Positions 53,901 to 62,316 of a DNA stretch of 64,000 bases are shown one piece after another (position 1 is the first letter of the stretch; each line of letters starts with the position of its first letter). The DNA is taken from the NCBI GenBank assembly GCA_024710405.1, contig JANJUV010000007.1, forward strand, positions 248,001 to 312,000, given 5' to 3'. Below the pieces are notes generated by a model, which did not search any database, had not been told where the DNA came from, and saw only the letters and a list, made by a program, of their open reading frames with translations. A program made the position numbers and the translations under genes. The stretch is from Bacteroidales bacterium. Lineage in GTDB: Bacteria; Bacteroidota; Bacteroidia; Bacteroidales; F082.

Positions 53901-54283
53901 TGATGAATGCATGTGAACAAAGCCAAACGATTATCATCGACAGGGAAAGCCTTTACGTTATTCTGCGCAATCTGGTCTCTAATGCCATAAAATTCACACC
54001 ATTATCAGGAAGTGTAACCATCAGCACAAACGAAACTTCTGATAAATGGTTCATTTCGGTAGCAGACACAGGAGTTGGAATACCAGAGGAAAAAATCAAT
54101 AAACTATTCAGTCTTGACGAAAAAATACAAACCTCCGGTACTGCTAACGAGCGTGGCACAGGATTAGGGCTTATGCTTTGCAGCGAATTTGTTAAAGCTA
54201 ACAACGGCTCCATATCTGTTGACAGCAAACCAGGAAAGGGTACAACATTCATCATCAGCTTCCCTAAAAAGATATTAACATAA
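50975..54283 (+). CDS. Large reg_prop/Y_Y_Y sensor histidine kinase without output domain
   Basis: The 1102-residue protein has a signal peptide (cleavage near PVHSQ), a double-propeller of reg_prop repeats (about 30-690; e.g. DRAGLMWFGTNDGLNRYDG and DSKNRTWIGTLGGGIGYM), a Y_Y_Y Ig-like domain (about 705-800), one membrane helix (about 808-830), a coiled coil, HisKA with FFSIIAHDLKSPF (His885) and HATPase_c with RNLVSNAIKFT and DTGVGIPEE, ending at residue 1102. Relatives sense polysaccharide fragments. In contrast to hybrid HTCS proteins there is no receiver or AraC domain, and no response regulator gene is adjacent. It begins six bases after the DUF2779 gene. Confidence 0.92.
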   Translation: MNQRHSYRYYYISLMSLAAIIFLNRPVHSQSDFRFEYINKSDGLSQGTINAIFEDRAGLMWFGTNDGLNRYDGNQVMVFRRNHHIPNSLPNNNILCISQDAKERMWIGTNGNGLCFMDPITGSFYDYRKLIIHHDSLFIGKNVFSLSYDTNNNVLWAGSERGITGLDLTRNEIIHSIDFTKRAIDSLFVGNIYSLLALPDALWIGTDIGGLLKLNLNDFSIKSIPISGNRNFSLGKDHRGMILRIVSDKKGKIWASSYGDYLLELDHEKNILIQLPLPEHLKNHSVHYLRGFDLVGDTALWCGTTGGGVFIIDLRTLNIVTLMHNPINSQGITSNSIKSVFADSRGGVWLGDNGHGINYFYPVNKNIRHLSPVSASVSGLSFRSVRSIYKDNGILWVGGYGGFNAFDKNHKRIIVNTEVGNAYCIHPDAVDKNVLWIGIEGGGLRKIDRKTGQTLKAYSAITDGSLTGLYGTGVYSVEDKNEHQLWIGTETALNVFNKTTGKSESVYHNPSDRFSVPGGKIRVIYTDSKNRTWIGTLGGGIGYMKDNSFIFNNFRYEPNNNQSISSDIIYSIYESSDGKIYVGTDNGLNVFNENSYTFSHISTADGLINDVVYGIIEDVDGELWLSTNEGISCYNPITGTVRNFDQDDGLQANEFNSGAYFKDSDGYFYFGGINGVSVFKPSELRSNNQIPEVIFTSLRIGNEVAMIDPPITKAKEIRLDYKNQSFTLEFAALNYYKPKKNQYAYRIRNIQDKWINLGNQNSIEIANLGYGTFYIDVIASNNDGKWNYQGKTIKVVIPPPYWAQWWFRLLMIVIVITIIVIIFLLRIRNLDLKKKKLESLINDRTSELKNANSLLKEEIESRMKTEHELREANKTKDRFFSIIAHDLKSPFTSLLGLSEMLHNEFDSFEKDEIRELLSALKKSSEDLYNLLQNLLNWSMTQRKTLRLSPEPISMHAACEEVFQWFAAQARHKSISLMNACEQSQTIIIDRESLYVILRNLVSNAIKFTPLSGSVTISTNETSDKWFISVADTGVGIPEEKINKLFSLDEKIQTSGTANERGTGLGLMLCSEFVKANNGSISVDSKPGKGTTFIISFPKKILT

Positions 54284-54306
54284 AATAGCCCACCGACGAT
54301 AATTCG

Positions 54307-54314
54307 TAATTTTG
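54307..54314 (+). promoter_or_regulatory. -7 promoter box for dnaB
   Basis: TAATTTTG ends five bases before the dnaB ATG, so initiation at the usual distance would give a transcript starting at or next to the ATG. No -33 TTG was found, so the call is tentative. Confidence 0.4.
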
Positions 54315-54318
54315 GGCA

Positions 54319-55857
54319 ATGGAGAGAAGTGCAAAAAGGGGAAAACTACCCCAGTTGAACGATACTGATCAGTTAAAGGATATTTTATTACAGCATGGAC
54401 GTATCCCGCCACAAGCAACCGATCTTGAGGAAGTTGTACTTGGGGCAATGATGCTCGAAAAAGAAGCACTTAATGCTGTGATCGACATTCTGAAACCGGA
54501 AGTCTTCTATAAAGATGCACATCAGAAGATATTTACAGCCATCCACCATCTTTTCCACGAGTTGGACACAATAGATATATTGACTGTTACTAATAAGCTC
54601 AGAACCATGGGTGAATTGGAACTAGTCGGAGGTCCTTACTACATCTCTCAGTTGACCAATAGGGTAGTTTCGGGTGCGAATATTGAGTTTCACGCCCGTA
54701 TTATTTTACAAAAGTTTATTCAGCGCGAATTGATACGCATCTCAAGCACGATCATTAAGGATGCATATGAAGACACTACTGATGTGTTCGACCTGCTCGA
54801 CAAAGCTGAACAAGGGCTTTTCTCAGTCAGTGAAAGCAATCTTCGCAGAAGCTTTTCGAGCATGACTGACCTGATCAAACTTGCCATTCAGGATATTGAG
54901 AGCGCCAGAAATACAAAAACCAACCTGCGCGGCGTTCCTTCAGGCTATAGTGACCTTGACCGAATCACTTCAGGCTGGCAGAAGTCGGATCTTATTATTC
55001 TGGCGGCCAGACCGGGTATGGGTAAGACTGCTTTTGCCCTCAACATCGCACGAAATATCGTAGTTGATTTTCACAAACCAGCTGCATTCTTTTCACTCGA
55101 AATGTCATCAATACAGCTTGTTACGCGATTAATATCAAGCGAAACCATGCTTCCGGCAGATAAACTCAGGCGTGGCGATCTAGTAGAGCACGAATGGCAA
55201 CAACTGCATACAAGAATCGGCCCGCTTGTAAACGCTCATCTGTTTATTGATGACACACCACAGCTTTCGATCTTCGAACTTCGTGCAAAATGCCGGAGAC
55301 TTAAGCAACAGCATGATATTCAAATGATATTTGTTGATTATTTGCAGCTCATGACAACAGGTGGCGATAACAGAGGAAACAGGGAACAGGAAATCAGCAA
55401 TATCTCACGCTCACTGAAAAGCCTGGCAAAAGAACTTGATATTCCCGTGCTCGCTCTGTCTCAATTATCCAGAAACGTCGAAACACGTCCTGGTTCAAAA
55501 AAACCAATACTTTCAGACCTACGTGAGTCAGGAGCCATAGAACAGGATGCCGACATGGTGATCTTTATCTATCGTCCCGAATATTATAACCTTGATAATG
55601 ATGATGAAAACAAAGGCATCAAAGGGCTTGCCACTATCAATATAGCCAAACACCGTAACGGAAAACTCGGTGATGTTAATCTGAAATTTAGTGGCCAGTA
55701 CGCACGTTTCACCGAGCTTCTTCCATCCGAGAGAAGTGAAATCGATGAACCGCTCAGCCCCAATCAGGGATTTGAACCTCCAACCAGGACTATCGCCTCA
55801 CGCATGAACGATGACAACGACTATGATCCCCGTTCGAACGATGAACATGTCTTCTAA
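54319..55857 (+). CDS. dnaB: Replicative DNA helicase DnaB
   Basis: The 512-residue protein has the N-terminal helical domain (RIPPQATDLEEVVLGAMMLE; about 30-135), the linker helix, and the RecA-like motor with Walker A AARPGMGKTAFALNIARN, FFSLEMSS, Walker B IFVDYLQLM and the H4-region GNREQEISNISRSLK, followed by LALSQLSRNVE. It unwinds DNA ahead of the replisome as a hexamer. No intein is present. Length is typical for Bacteroidota. The C-terminal 50 residues are a variable acidic tail. Confidence 0.97.
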   Translation: MERSAKRGKLPQLNDTDQLKDILLQHGRIPPQATDLEEVVLGAMMLEKEALNAVIDILKPEVFYKDAHQKIFTAIHHLFHELDTIDILTVTNKLRTMGELELVGGPYYISQLTNRVVSGANIEFHARIILQKFIQRELIRISSTIIKDAYEDTTDVFDLLDKAEQGLFSVSESNLRRSFSSMTDLIKLAIQDIESARNTKTNLRGVPSGYSDLDRITSGWQKSDLIILAARPGMGKTAFALNIARNIVVDFHKPAAFFSLEMSSIQLVTRLISSETMLPADKLRRGDLVEHEWQQLHTRIGPLVNAHLFIDDTPQLSIFELRAKCRRLKQQHDIQMIFVDYLQLMTTGGDNRGNREQEISNISRSLKSLAKELDIPVLALSQLSRNVETRPGSKKPILSDLRESGAIEQDADMVIFIYRPEYYNLDNDDENKGIKGLATINIAKHRNGKLGDVNLKFSGQYARFTELLPSERSEIDEPLSPNQGFEPPTRTIASRMNDDNDYDPRSNDEHVF

Positions 55858-55888
55858 CGATTAATAATTATACAAATTGAATATCAAA

Positions 55889-56704
55889 ATGAAAATAAAA
55901 ATCTTTGCACTATTGCTGCTGTTTCCAATTTGCCTGCATGCTCAGAAAAGCGTTACATTGTCCTATAAGCTATCAAAAGGTCAGCAATACAACCTCACCA
56001 TTAAAAACAACCAAACCATCAGCATGGAAATGATGGAACAGAGTATGACGCTGAAACAAATCAGCGAAACAGTTCAGGAGATCATTGTTGCAGAAATTGA
56101 TGAACAGGAAAACATTAAGCTGGATTTAACCTATCGTAAGATGAAGCTTAACCAGAACGCTATGGGGATGGAGATTAACTATGACTCTGAAAAACCAGGG
56201 GAAAGCAGCAATCCAGTAGTTCAGCAGGTTGAATCAACCCTTAATGAACTCATTGGTAAAACTGCAAGCCTTGAGATTGACCGCTATGGTAATGCCATTA
56301 GGAATAGCATGAGCGAGATCCTTGATAACAACCAGAGTTTTGCAGGATTTGAAACAGGAATGCTTAATGTTTACCCCGAGAAACCGGTAGCAGTGGGTGA
56401 AACATGGATCGTTAAAATGAAACCAGATCCGCAGAGTGATTTTCTGATTAATCTTACCTACAAACTTGAAGAATTGAAAGACAAAAGCGCAGTTGTCAGT
56501 TTCGAAGGGACTATTGAAGGGACAGAAATACGCGGACAGAAAGCTGTTCTTGCAGGATCCATGACAGGAAGCTCCAAGGTTGATGTCAGATCCGGCTGGG
56601 TTATGACCTCAACAATTAGCCAGTCAATTGAAATGGAAATGGAGCAGGAAGGAATGAAGATACCAATGAAAATGAACAGTGTTATTGAGATGAATACTAA
56701 ATAA
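55889..56704 (+). CDS. DUF6263-like secreted protein
   Basis: The ATG at 55889 begins a clear signal peptide (MKIKIFALLLLFPICLHAQ); a TTG at 55877 is the upstream alternative. The 271-residue product is beta-rich with repeated strand pairs such as VTLSYKLSKGQQYNLTIKN, a GETWIVKMKP turn and ends VIEMNTK. The architecture resembles DUF6263, a Bacteroidota periplasmic family of unknown function. It follows dnaB by 31 bases but has no functional link that I can see. Confidence 0.7.
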   Translation: MKIKIFALLLLFPICLHAQKSVTLSYKLSKGQQYNLTIKNNQTISMEMMEQSMTLKQISETVQEIIVAEIDEQENIKLDLTYRKMKLNQNAMGMEINYDSEKPGESSNPVVQQVESTLNELIGKTASLEIDRYGNAIRNSMSEILDNNQSFAGFETGMLNVYPEKPVAVGETWIVKMKPDPQSDFLINLTYKLEELKDKSAVVSFEGTIEGTEIRGQKAVLAGSMTGSSKVDVRSGWVMTSTISQSIEMEMEQEGMKIPMKMNSVIEMNTK

Positions 56705-56837
56705 TGATGTCGGTTTTTGAATTGCTGAAGCGACACTTTATGCCCCTGTTTTCGATTCAAATATCCTGACTCAAAAGCAAAGGCTACTGGTTAATCAAGG
56801 TGTTTTTTTCGTCCTGTCACTACTCAAAATCCACAAC

Positions 56838-58028
56838 TTATTTCAGTACAGCATTCACTAACTCAGCAGCTTCCTGAAGTTTTATGGCTGAATAAACTTT
56901 AAGTCCGGATTGATCAATCAGTTCTTTACCTTCGGTGGCATTTGTACCCTGGAGCCTCACAATAATCGGCACACTGATCTCACCTATATTCTGATAGGCA
57001 TCAACAATACCTTGTGCAACGCGGTCGCAACGCACAATTCCGCCAAAGATATTGACAAGAATTGCTTTAACATTAGGATCTTTAAGGATAATCCGGAAGG
57101 CTTCCTCTACCCTTTTTGCATTGGCTGTTCCTCCGACATCAAGGAAGTTGGCAGGCTCGCCACCCGACATTTTAATCATATCCATTGTAGCCATAGCAAG
57201 TCCGGCTCCATTGACCATACAGCCCACATTACCGTCAAGTTTCACAAAGTTCAGGTCAAATCGGCTGGCTTCAACTTCAATCGGATCTTCCTCAGTCAGG
57301 TCGCGCATAGCAGCGATATCAGCATGTCTGAACAACGCATTATTGTCGATGGTAACTTTTGCATCAGCAGCAAAAATTCTGTCATCAGCTGCTTTGATCA
57401 CTGGGTTGATTTCAAACAAACTTGCATCTGATCCTTCGTAAGCTTTGTATAAAGCCTGCACAAATTTCACCATCTCTTTGTAGGCTTCGCCTGACAAACC
57501 CAGGTTAAAAGCAATCTGTCGGGACTGAAAACCCTGAAGACCAACTTTTGGATCAATTTCTTCTGTAAATATTAGTTCAGGTGTTTCTTCGGCAACAGCT
57601 TCAATGTCCATACCACCGCGGGGAGAATACATGATCATATTCCTTCCTTTCGACCTGTTCATGAGAATACTCATATAAATCTCTGTGACAGCAGAAGGGC
57701 CGGGATAATAGATATTCTGTTCAACCAGCACCCTGCGCACAAGTTTCCCTTCGGCACTTGTTTGAGGTGTTACCAACATCATGCCGATGATCTGATCGGC
57801 ATATTTTTCAACTTCTTCAAGGGACTTGGCAATCTTTACTCCTCCCCCTTTCCCACGACCACCGGCATGTATCTGAGCTTTCACAGCCCAGCGGTCTGAT
57901 CCGGTTTTTGCTTGTATTTCTTTAGCAGCCTCTACTGCTTTTGCGGGAGATTCGGCAACAATACCCACGGGCACCGATACACCGTAACGGCTCAGTATCA
58001 GCTTTCCCTGAAATTCGTGTAGGTTCAT
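56838..58028 (-). CDS. sucC: Succinate-CoA ligase (ADP-forming) beta subunit
   Basis: The ATG at 58028 starts the canonical MNLHEFQGKLILSRYGV and yields 396 residues, the usual length; the open frame to 58118 runs through the promoter and is not used. ATP-grasp motifs include VKAQIHAGGRGKGGGVK, PRGGMDIEAVAEE, EINPV and the CoA-ligase half with GCMVNGAGLAMATMD and VNIFGGIVRCD. With the alpha subunit it makes ATP from succinyl-CoA in the TCA cycle. sucD is not adjacent, which is common in this phylum. Confidence 0.96.
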   Translation of the reverse strand: MNLHEFQGKLILSRYGVSVPVGIVAESPAKAVEAAKEIQAKTGSDRWAVKAQIHAGGRGKGGGVKIAKSLEEVEKYADQIIGMMLVTPQTSAEGKLVRRVLVEQNIYYPGPSAVTEIYMSILMNRSKGRNMIMYSPRGGMDIEAVAEETPELIFTEEIDPKVGLQGFQSRQIAFNLGLSGEAYKEMVKFVQALYKAYEGSDASLFEINPVIKAADDRIFAADAKVTIDNNALFRHADIAAMRDLTEEDPIEVEASRFDLNFVKLDGNVGCMVNGAGLAMATMDMIKMSGGEPANFLDVGGTANAKRVEEAFRIILKDPNVKAILVNIFGGIVRCDRVAQGIVDAYQNIGEISVPIIVRLQGTNATEGKELIDQSGLKVYSAIKLQEAAELVNAVLK

Positions 58029-58061
58029 AAAGTTGAATTTGGTAAGATGTTTTTGTGCGTC

Positions 58062-58093
58062 CAAAAATAGGACATTTATCCATTGGTTTTCAA
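58062..58093 (-). promoter_or_regulatory. Promoter of sucC
   Basis: On the - strand TTG (58091-58093) is followed after 21 bases by TATTTTTG (58062-58069), a good Bacteroidota promoter. The start codon at 58028 leaves a leader of about 28 bases. Confidence 0.7.
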
Positions 58094-58143
58094 TTAAGCT
58101 TTTCAAAAAACACATCATTCAAATACACATTACCTAAAAAATG

Positions 58144-58151
58144 TACTTTTG
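58144..58151 (+). promoter_or_regulatory. -7 promoter box for the LolD-like gene
   Basis: TACTTTTG matches TAnnTTTG and precedes the ATG at 58175 by 23 bases. The position rules out the in-frame upstream start at 58055 and makes a divergent promoter region with sucC. Confidence 0.6.
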
Positions 58152-58174
58152 CGGCTGGCAAGACAGGAAAACCA

Positions 58175-58846
58175 ATGATTGAAGCCTCCGGAATCAGAAA
58201 AAAATACGGCAAGATTGAGGTGCTCAAAGGCATCGACCTGTGCATCATCAAAAATGAGGTTGTATCAATCGTTGGTGCTTCAGGAGCAGGTAAAACCACA
58301 CTTTTGCAAATTATTGGCACTGTTGAGAGGGCAGATTCCGGTTTGTTATCTATTAACGGAACGCAGATCAGCTCACTTCAAGAAAAAGATTTATCACGAT
58401 TCAGAAATAAAAACATCGGTTTCGTATTTCAGTTTCACCACTTGCTGCCTGAATTCACAGCGCTCGAAAATGTGTGCATCCCTGCTTTCATCGCTGGAGT
58501 ATCGAAGCAACAGGCAATAAAACAAGCCTCTGCCCTGTTGGATCTGCTCAATCTGACCAGCCGCGCACATCACAAACCTATGGAAATGTCGGGTGGTGAG
58601 CAGCAAAGAGTGGCTGTTGCAAGGGCACTGATCAATAAACCTGCTGTGGTGCTTGCCGATGAACCCTCGGGCAATCTGGATTCGAAGAATGCAGCCGAAC
58701 TGCATCAGCTTTTCTTTACACTGCGAACAGAATTAAACCAAACATTTGTTGTTGTTACACATAACAATGAGCTCGCTGATATGGCCGACAGAAAACTCAC
58801 TATTCTTGATGGAACAATTGAACCGCCTGCTATACAACCGCAATAA
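58175..58846 (+). CDS. ABC transporter ATP-binding protein, LolD/MacB-like
   Basis: From the ATG at 58175 the protein has 223 residues. It has Walker [13 protein letters not shown], the Q-loop [16 protein letters not shown], the signature [15 protein letters not shown], Walker [13 protein letters not shown] and the H-loop VVVTHN. The [10 protein letters not shown] segment is characteristic of LolD and related MacB/FtsE subunits, which power lipoprotein release or envelope transport by LolCE-type permeases. The permease gene is not nearby. The following TPR-like gene starts 42 bases later. Confidence 0.92.
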   Translation: MIEASGIRKKYGKIEVLKGIDLCIIKNEVVSIVGASGAGKTTLLQIIGTVERADSGLLSINGTQISSLQEKDLSRFRNKNIGFVFQFHHLLPEFTALENVCIPAFIAGVSKQQAIKQASALLDLLNLTSRAHHKPMEMSGGEQQRVAVARALINKPAVVLADEPSGNLDSKNAAELHQLFFTLRTELNQTFVVVTHNNELADMADRKLTILDGTIEPPAIQPQ

Positions 58847-58888
58847 AACCAAACAGATACCGTTTACAAATCAACAACAAGTTTTAAA

Positions 58889-61564
58889 ATGTCTTTCTTC
58901 CTCAGATTCAAACTGATCATTATCATACTATTGTTGTTGCAGTATCCCCTTTGTGCGCAACTTGCTACCCAAACTTATGAATCAGCTATTGAGAATGCCG
59001 ACAAGCATTATATTCAGAAAGATTACCTGACGGCAAAAACATACTATGAAATGGCCATCAGACTGAAAAAAGATGATCCGTATGCCAGCAAACGATTGGG
59101 TGAAACAATTTCATTGCTCAAACAGCAGATGGAAATACGAGAAAAGTATTACGAAAAGATTGATCAGGCCGAAAGATTAGTGAGAGAAGGTAAAGCGGAA
59201 GAAGCTATCAAATTCTACAGAGAAGCCCTGAGCATTGTTCCAGGTGATGATAATACCAGAAATAAGCTGGAACAACTGCAAAAACAACTTCTTGAAGAAA
59301 AAGATAAGATGCAGCGCTTTGAACAGTTCGTTGAAACCGGCAGGTCTTTGTCAGGTGAAGAAAAATACGAAGAAGCCCTTTTTCAATTTACAGAAGCAGC
59401 AAAACTATATCCTGAGCATCCAGCAATTACCGAAAACCTGCCCATGCTGCAAAAAAAGCTATACGAGCAACTCGAACAGGAAAAGCAATTCAGTGCCTTT
59501 ATGGATGATTATGAAAAAGCGAATGCCAGAAAGGACTATGATAAAGCTATAGCATCTTTACGCTCTGCTTTGGCAGTGTTTCCTCAAGAACCTGATGCAT
59601 TAACAAAACTTGATCAGGCAACCCAACTGAAAAAGAAATCGACAGAGTTTAACGAAACACTTGCCAAAGCAGATGAATCTTATGCATCCAAAGATTTCAA
59701 GAAAGCCTCAATGTTTTACGAAAAAGCTTTGGGATTGATGCCCGATCAAACCTACCCAGCCGATATGATAAAACGTATCAATGAAATTGTATCCGACAAC
59801 AATTTCGTTGACGAGAATGCTTATTCTGAAGCAATTGCCCTGGCAGATGACAAATTTAACCGGAGGTCATTTTCAGATGCAAAAGACGAATATCAGTACG
59901 CGCTCAGGATCAAACCCGGAGACGAATATGCAACCCGACGGATCGCCGAAACCGAAAAACAACTGGAGCAACTGCTAAATGCCGAAAATATCGAAAAACG
60001 ATTCAGGGAATATTATGATGTAGCAAACAAAGCCATTGCAGAGAAAAATTGGGAAATAGCGGTCAGTTCGTTGTCAGCCGCCCTAGAACTGAAACCGGCA
60101 GATATTGGCGTTTCAAATAAACTGCGCCAAGCAGAAGATGAACGCAACAGGCAAAGGGCTGTGCTTGAAACAGAGCAAAGCTTTGCTGTATTGGTTTTGT
60201 CTGCTGAAAACTCGATTTCGGCCGGAGCTTATGAATTGGCCGTGACTTACCTTGAAAAAGCTCTGGCTTTAAAACCCACTGACCAGAAAACTATACAAAC
60301 ATTAAGTCAGGCAAGGTCGAAACTTGATCAACAAAACAGCCTCCTTATAGCAAACAAAGATTTTACTGAAAAGTTAGAATCAGCTAATATGCAGATTGAT
60401 GCTGAAAACTGGACACAGGCACTGAAACTGATAAACGAAGCGCTTATATTGAAACCGGTTGACAAAACCGCACTCGATCTGAAAAGCATTATTGAGCATC
60501 GCTTAGATCAATTAAAACGAAACGAGGAAAACAAAAAACAATATCAATTACTTATTGAAGAAGCAGATAGACTCATTGTAAGTAATATTGACGATGCCCT
60601 CAGGAAATATCAAGAAGCCTTGAAATTAATGCCCAACGAAGCATATCCTTCAGAGCAAATAATGAAGATAAATCAACAGAAGGAGCTTGCAGAAAAGTTA
60701 AAAAACAAGGAAGAAAACCTTACCACGTTAAGCACTGATGTAGAAGCATTTCTATCCAAAGAAGATGTTACCAGAGCAGATTCTGTTTACCGCATGATGG
60801 TTTTGGTTGACTCTGGTCATGCAAAAACTGTTGCTTCATTAGGGAAAATAACCAACAAAAAAAACGAGCTCGAACTACGCAACAATCAAAAATATACTGA
60901 GGCAATTGCACTTGCTGACAGGATTTTTGAAACACGTGATTATCGTGAAGCAATTGTTGCCTACAAAACAGCACGGTCATTCAGGCCACAGGATACTTAC
61001 GCTTCAGGCAGAATTGTTCAGGCTGAGAATATCATGCGTGAACAATTGCAGAAACAAAAAACAGAATATGACAAAACAGTATCAGAGGCAGATAAACTAT
61101 TTATTGCCAAAGCTTATGACAAGTCAGTGGAACAGTTTTCAAAAGCGGCAATAATTAAACCGGATGAGACATATCCTGCCGAAATGATCAGTAAAATAAC
61201 TGGAATCATTGAATCCAACAAACTATTTGAACTAAATCTGGAACCCAGAAATCTGGCATCAAACACTGATCATCGCTTCGAATTTGAATCAGTACCCGTC
61301 AACGAAAGAAAAACCAATTACATACTTATTAAAGCCAAGAACGCAGGAACACAGCCTTTCTCGCTTATTGTAAGTTATGGAAGCAGAAATGGTCGCAATG
61401 GAGGCTTTGTATTGCCCATCCCGGCTTCAGCAGATTACAAGGATTACATAGTACGTATTGGATCACAATATAAATGGTTCAGCGAAGACAACACATGGAT
61501 TAATATTTATCCTGAAAACGGGTCGGTTGAGGTTGGTCTAATTCAGATTTCGCGGGGGAATTAG
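58889..61564 (+). CDS. Secreted 13-repeat TPR-like protein with C-terminal beta domain
   Basis: The 891-residue protein has a signal peptide (cleavage near YPLCAQ) and about thirteen helical repeats (residues about 30-770). Each repeat carries a variant of (Y/F)xxALxLxPxDxYAxxxI, such as YEMAIRLKKDDPYASKRLGE, EYQYALRIKPGDEYATRRI and FSKAAIIKPDETYPAEMI. The repeat spacing is about 57-60 residues, longer than the 34 of standard TPRs, with coiled-coil helices between. The last 120 residues form a beta-rich domain (FEFESVPVNERKTNYILIK to VEVGLIQIS). A periplasmic or surface scaffold role is likely. Its stop overlaps that of the convergent GNAT gene. Confidence 0.85.
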   Translation: MSFFLRFKLIIIILLLLQYPLCAQLATQTYESAIENADKHYIQKDYLTAKTYYEMAIRLKKDDPYASKRLGETISLLKQQMEIREKYYEKIDQAERLVREGKAEEAIKFYREALSIVPGDDNTRNKLEQLQKQLLEEKDKMQRFEQFVETGRSLSGEEKYEEALFQFTEAAKLYPEHPAITENLPMLQKKLYEQLEQEKQFSAFMDDYEKANARKDYDKAIASLRSALAVFPQEPDALTKLDQATQLKKKSTEFNETLAKADESYASKDFKKASMFYEKALGLMPDQTYPADMIKRINEIVSDNNFVDENAYSEAIALADDKFNRRSFSDAKDEYQYALRIKPGDEYATRRIAETEKQLEQLLNAENIEKRFREYYDVANKAIAEKNWEIAVSSLSAALELKPADIGVSNKLRQAEDERNRQRAVLETEQSFAVLVLSAENSISAGAYELAVTYLEKALALKPTDQKTIQTLSQARSKLDQQNSLLIANKDFTEKLESANMQIDAENWTQALKLINEALILKPVDKTALDLKSIIEHRLDQLKRNEENKKQYQLLIEEADRLIVSNIDDALRKYQEALKLMPNEAYPSEQIMKINQQKELAEKLKNKEENLTTLSTDVEAFLSKEDVTRADSVYRMMVLVDSGHAKTVASLGKITNKKNELELRNNQKYTEAIALADRIFETRDYREAIVAYKTARSFRPQDTYASGRIVQAENIMREQLQKQKTEYDKTVSEADKLFIAKAYDKSVEQFSKAAIIKPDETYPAEMISKITGIIESNKLFELNLEPRNLASNTDHRFEFESVPVNERKTNYILIKAKNAGTQPFSLIVSYGSRNGRNGGFVLPIPASADYKDYIVRIGSQYKWFSEDNTWINIYPENGSVEVGLIQISRGN

Positions 61565-62121
61565 TCTTTTAACCGGGAAAAGATAAGCTCATCTGCAAAC
61601 CGTTCATTCTTAAAGACAGCTTTTTTCAGCGTCGCTTCATGATTAAAATCATTCCTCAGCAATACATTTACCGAACCTTGATTGTCTTCAAAAACACCGG
61701 CATAAATCCTTTTCAGATTGGTTTGACCGAAAGCAAATCTGACCACAGCCTCAACCGATGCAGTTGCTAAACCTTTGTTCCTGAAATCACTACCCAGCCA
61801 ATATCCCAACTCAGCATTGTGGCGATATACATCAAACTGCCTGTGCAATCCAATTACACCACACAGAATATCTGAATCATAAACACCCCAAACAACAGAT
61901 CTTTCTGCATTTTCTGTTTCCTTAACGAATGTGAGTGCATGTTCCATTGTATAAGGATAAGGAAATGTATCTCTCACATTGATCCAGACTGAATGGTCAT
62001 TTGCAATTCTGGCAAGCTCATCAGCACGCTCACACGGTATAGGACCCAAGTGGCATTTGATTATACTGGTTTGCAGTGTTAATCCAAACATAGAAGATCT
62101 TTTCACAAAATTACATGCCAT
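61561..62121 (-). CDS. GNAT family N-acetyltransferase (RimJ/RimL-like)
   Basis: The 186-residue protein matches the RimJ/RimL group: ELARIANDHSVWINVRDTFPYP, WGVYDSDILCGVIGL, the acetyl-CoA pyrophosphate loop YWLGSDFRNKGLATASVEA and FEDNQGSVNVLLRNDF. It acetylates amino groups of protein N termini or small molecules in the cytoplasm. An internal ATG at residue 11 (MFGLTLQT) is an alternative start. Its TAA stop shares three bases with the TAG stop of the convergent TPR-like gene. Confidence 0.9.
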   Translation of the reverse strand: MACNFVKRSSMFGLTLQTSIIKCHLGPIPCERADELARIANDHSVWINVRDTFPYPYTMEHALTFVKETENAERSVVWGVYDSDILCGVIGLHRQFDVYRHNAELGYWLGSDFRNKGLATASVEAVVRFAFGQTNLKRIYAGVFEDNQGSVNVLLRNDFNHEATLKKAVFKNERFADELIFSRLKD

Positions 62122-62287
62122 TGTTCATCATTTCACTTTTAAAAAAGAAAAAACTCAAATTGGAGCAGCATAATCATTATAAATAAATGCTGCCTTTAGA
62201 AAATGAAAGAAAACTCAAGTTAGCTTTCAATCATGATTACACTATTTAAAAGTGAAACTATATCAGTTAGCAATAGTTTAAAAGAAT

Positions 62288-62295
62288 TATTTTTG
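62288..62295 (+). promoter_or_regulatory. -7 promoter box for the small T9SS cargo gene
   Basis: TATTTTTG lies 22 bases before the ATG at 62317. It lies inside the longer open frame starting at 62233 and so supports the shorter start. Confidence 0.55.
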
Positions 62296-62316
62296 CGTCA
62301 AACTCAACGCTTGGAA

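Noticed and set aside
56910-57431. 173-codon + strand frame antisense to sucC
   Set aside because: Lies entirely within an unmistakable succinyl-CoA ligase gene; its composition is that of a shadow frame.
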